A DNA stretch of 7,648 nucleotides from an uncultured Selenomonadales bacterium (lineage in GTDB: Bacteria > Bacillota_C > Negativicutes > Selenomonadales > Selenomonadaceae). Numbering within the stretch: position 1 is the first letter of the stretch; the number at the start of each line of letters is the position of its first letter. A program made the position numbers and the translations under genes. The notes under the pieces are model-generated. The model saw nothing but the letters and a program-made list of their open reading frames with translations, was not told the origin of the DNA and searched no databases. Below, in pieces: positions 5,969 through 7,648 of the stretch. The stretch spans positions 1 through 7,648 of the forward strand of contig CAMJNB010000052.1 of NCBI GenBank assembly GCA_946407175.1. The letters are read 5' to 3'.

Positions 5969-6154
5969 TTATTTAAGAAGAATATTTTGAAACTGCACGA
6001 TTATATCTTCGGCACTGTGATTCTTTAATTCAAGCCAATAAACTCCGCGCAGATTCAGCTGGCTTTTATTTTGCTCACTTAGAGTATCGGCAATGAAAAC
6101 GTCAGAATTTCTTGCAATGACGGCGTCGGAAGATTCAGAACTGCCCTTATCCAT
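5969..6154 (-). CDS. Unknown 61-residue protein between oppB and oppC
   Basis: Not recognised. The ATG (6154-6152) overlaps the oppB stop codon by one base (TAATG), and AAGGA (6161-6165) lies six bases before it inside the end of oppB, so translation is very probably coupled to oppB. It ends 31 bases before the oppC start. The protein is soluble-looking, with no membrane segment or signal peptide and no cysteine. It begins with a polar serine-rich stretch (MDKGSSESSD), has a mixed hydrophobic segment VIARNSDVFIADTL at about 12-25, then LRGVYWLELKN at about 35-45, and ends in a probable amphipathic helix SAEDIIVQFQNILLK. oppB and oppC usually adjoin, so an ORF between them is unusual. It could be an operon-specific accessory protein or the surviving tail of a larger inserted gene. 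Confidence 0.65.
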   Translation of the reverse strand: MDKGSSESSDAVIARNSDVFIADTLSEQNKSQLNLRGVYWLELKNHSAEDIIVQFQNILLK

Positions 6155-7092
6155 TAATTTTCCTTCGCAATGCTGATACGCGGGTCAAGTATGCCGTACA
6201 AAATATCCAGCACCAACATGACTACAATGTACATTGCCGAATACAAAATGCCCAGCGCCAAAACGTAATTGTAGTCAATGCCTTCACCGGCAATGGCGTC
6301 AACCATAAGCTTGCCGATGCCGTTAATGCCGTAAATTTTTTCAAGCACCATTGCGCCGGTTAAAAGTCCCACGACAAGCGGGGCGATAACCGTCACGACC
6401 GGTATCATTGCATTTCTCAGGACGTGTTTGCGCAGAAGTTCAAAGCCGTAAAGTCCCTTCGACTCTGCAAGTTTTACGTAGTCACTGTTCATGACTTCGA
6501 CCATTTCATTTCGCGTGAATCTTGCGACGGTTGAAATTGCAAACATACTTAGTGACAGCGCCGGCATTATCGACGAAAATAAAAATTGCGACGGGTCAAA
6601 GAAGTACGGGAAGAATGGTATTTTAAACGAGAAAAAATACTGCAGGAAAATCATAAACACGTAGGACGGTACGCAGACGCCGAGTATTGAAATTATCGTA
6701 CAGAAACCGTCAAGAAATTTTCCGCGATTCAGCGCCGCCGTTATGCCGAGTAAAAGTCCCGCGAAGGTGCCGAATAAAATTGAAAGCCCACCTATCTTTG
6801 CAGAATTTTCAAGGCAGATTAAAAGTATCGGCTTAATCGGTGCGCCGTTGTAAAGTGACGTGCCGTATCCGAAACTGCCGTGCAGTAGCATTGACATATA
6901 GTTGGCGAACTGAATTAAAATCGGTTCGTCGAGTCCCAACTCTGCGCGTTTGTGCAAAATCATTTCAGCCGTCATTTTTTCCGTAGGGAAGGGGTTGCCC
7001 GGCATTATGCGAATCAGCACGAACAGCACGAATGTTATCACCAAAAGCGTCACCAATGCCAGTAAAATTCTTTTTACAATATATCTTGTCAT
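6154..7092 (-). CDS. oppB: Oligopeptide ABC transporter permease OppB
   Basis: Encodes 312 residues from ATG at 7092, with AAAGGT (7101-7106) eight bases upstream. First channel subunit of the peptide importer. The usual N-terminal signature is present: a helix at about 8-28 followed by RIMPGNPF at 28-35, then the external region with ELGLDEPILIQFANY (51-65) and GSFGYG (72-77). Further helices run from about 98, and the EAA loop is DYVKLAESKG (204-213) with RNAMIPVV (226-233). It ends in ILDPRI (301-306), the normal C-terminus of this permease family. Length is typical. Its stop codon overlaps the start of the 61-residue ORF, and it is separated from oppA by a CTAG-rich tandem array. Confidence 0.96.
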   Translation of the reverse strand: MTRYIVKRILLALVTLLVITFVLFVLIRIMPGNPFPTEKMTAEMILHKRAELGLDEPILIQFANYMSMLLHGSFGYGTSLYNGAPIKPILLICLENSAKIGGLSILFGTFAGLLLGITAALNRGKFLDGFCTIISILGVCVPSYVFMIFLQYFFSFKIPFFPYFFDPSQFLFSSIMPALSLSMFAISTVARFTRNEMVEVMNSDYVKLAESKGLYGFELLRKHVLRNAMIPVVTVIAPLVVGLLTGAMVLEKIYGINGIGKLMVDAIAGEGIDYNYVLALGILYSAMYIVVMLVLDILYGILDPRISIAKEN

Positions 7093-7114
7093 AACACCAA
7101 ACCTTTATTAGTTG

Positions 7115-7180
7115 ATAGATCTCTAGTTGCTAGTTACTAGCGATCTAGTGATCTAGCGATCTAGCGATCTAGCGATCTAT
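7115..7180. repeat. CTAG-core 7/8-bp tandem array at the oppA/oppB junction
   Basis: Units on the plus strand: atagatct, ctagttg, ctagtta, ctagcgat, ctagtgat, ctagcgat, ctagcgat, ctagcgat, then a partial ctat. Two units are 7 bp and the rest 8 bp. CTAG, normally one of the rarest tetramers in bacterial genomes, occurs seven times between 7123 and 7172. The oppA stop codon (7161-7163) lies inside the array, and the last codons of oppA, for RSLDR, are made of repeat sequence. The array ends just before the oppB ribosome binding site. Confidence 0.9.
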
Positions 7181-7648
7181 TTAAAACAGCGTGCTTGTAA
7201 ATTCGCGATACGCCGGCAGTAGGAAACTCAATGCTGACGACGTCTTCCGAAATTAAATTGGCGTCCGCACCGGTATACAAAGGCGCTATAACCGCCTCTT
7301 GCATCATAATCTTTTCGGCGTCGTGAAGTGCTTGCCAACGCGCAGAATAGTTAGCGGCAAGAGAGCCTGTCGTACTTTCGGCAATTAATCTGTCATATTC
7401 GGCGTTACTCCAATGTTCGGCAACTTCGCAGTTTTCAGTAGTCCACAACATTAAAAATCCCATTGGGTCATTGTAATCGGCAATCCAATTTACTACGGCG
7501 ATATCGTAATCGTCATTATAAGTTTTACTCAAATATTCTGCCTTTGTTACCGGTTGAAGTGTTATCGTGACGCCGGGCAAATTTTTTTCAACCTGCGATT
7601 TAATAGACTGCACAATTTTTACCGTCATATCGCCGGAATCATTTGAAT
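7161..7648 (-). CDS. oppA: Oligopeptide-binding protein OppA, C-terminal part (5' end missing)
   Basis: The frame is open to the right edge and gives the last 161 residues of a protein usually of 500-600; the in-frame ATG at 7628 is internal, because codons for SNDSGD precede it without a stop. This is the extracellular solute-binding protein (family 5) that delivers peptides to OppBC. The recognisable C-terminal core includes VQSIKSQVEKNLPGVTITLQ, DYDIAVVNWIADYNDPMGFL (the family's conserved W-ADYNDP segment), EHWSNAEYDRLI, and WQALHDAEKIMMQEAVIAPLY. The signal peptide and lipobox would lie outside the window. The extreme C-terminus, RSLDR, is encoded by the tandem repeat array and is not family sequence. 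First visible gene of the opp operon. Confidence 0.93.
   Translation of the reverse strand, partial: SNDSGDMTVKIVQSIKSQVEKNLPGVTITLQPVTKAEYLSKTYNDDYDIAVVNWIADYNDPMGFLMLWTTENCEVAEHWSNAEYDRLIAESTTGSLAANYSARWQALHDAEKIMMQEAVIAPLYTGADANLISEDVVSIEFPTAGVSRIYKHAVLNRSLDR

Noticed and set aside
7115..7180. CRISPR-like repeats
   Set aside because: Units are contiguous 7-8 bp with no spacers, so this is a tandem array, not a CRISPR.
7161..7628. A complete 155-residue protein starting at ATG 7628
   Set aside because: The frame stays open upstream to the window edge and the sequence is the C-terminal part of OppA, so this ATG is internal.

Overview
The window looks like a chromosomal segment of an anaerobic, low-to-mid-GC Firmicutes-type bacterium. 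The pairing of glgC with glgD, the Gram-positive style of OppD and OppF, and the strongly A/T-rich intergenic DNA all point that way. A member of the Negativicutes (Selenomonas-like) is my best guess, but that is an inference from general character and was not tested by any search. No phage, transposase, rRNA, tRNA or CRISPR array is visible.

Layout. Positions 1-2130 carry two glycogen genes on the minus strand: glgC (ADP-glucose pyrophosphorylase), followed by glgD, its non-catalytic partner, whose 3' end runs off the left edge. A 293-bp divergent region (2131-2423) separates glgC from a 77-residue membrane protein gene on the plus strand (2424-2657). A 247-bp convergent gap (2658-2904) then holds a perfect 14-bp-arm hairpin and a roughly 105-bp nested palindrome ending in seven T. 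From 7648 down to 2905 the minus strand carries an oligopeptide ABC transporter operon in the order oppA (3' part only), oppB, a 61-codon unknown ORF, oppC, oppD, oppF.

How the genes work together. GlgC with GlgD makes ADP-glucose for glycogen; further glg genes probably follow to the left. OppA captures peptides outside the membrane, OppB and OppC form the channel, and OppD and OppF hydrolyse ATP. The small ORF between oppB and oppC starts on the stop codon of oppB and has its own ribosome binding site, so it is probably a real member of the operon.

The most unusual signal is in the gene junctions. Four of the same-strand junctions (glgC/glgD, oppD/oppF, oppC/oppD, oppA/oppB) each hold a different array of 7- or 8-bp tandem units built around a 4-bp palindrome (AGCT or CTAG). 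Each lies between the stop codon of one gene and the ribosome binding site of the next, and some run into the stop codon itself. Most units carry TAG or TAA on the coding strand, and the period is not a multiple of three, so the longer arrays place stops in all three frames. The only same-strand junctions without such an array are the tight oppB/orf61/oppC ones.
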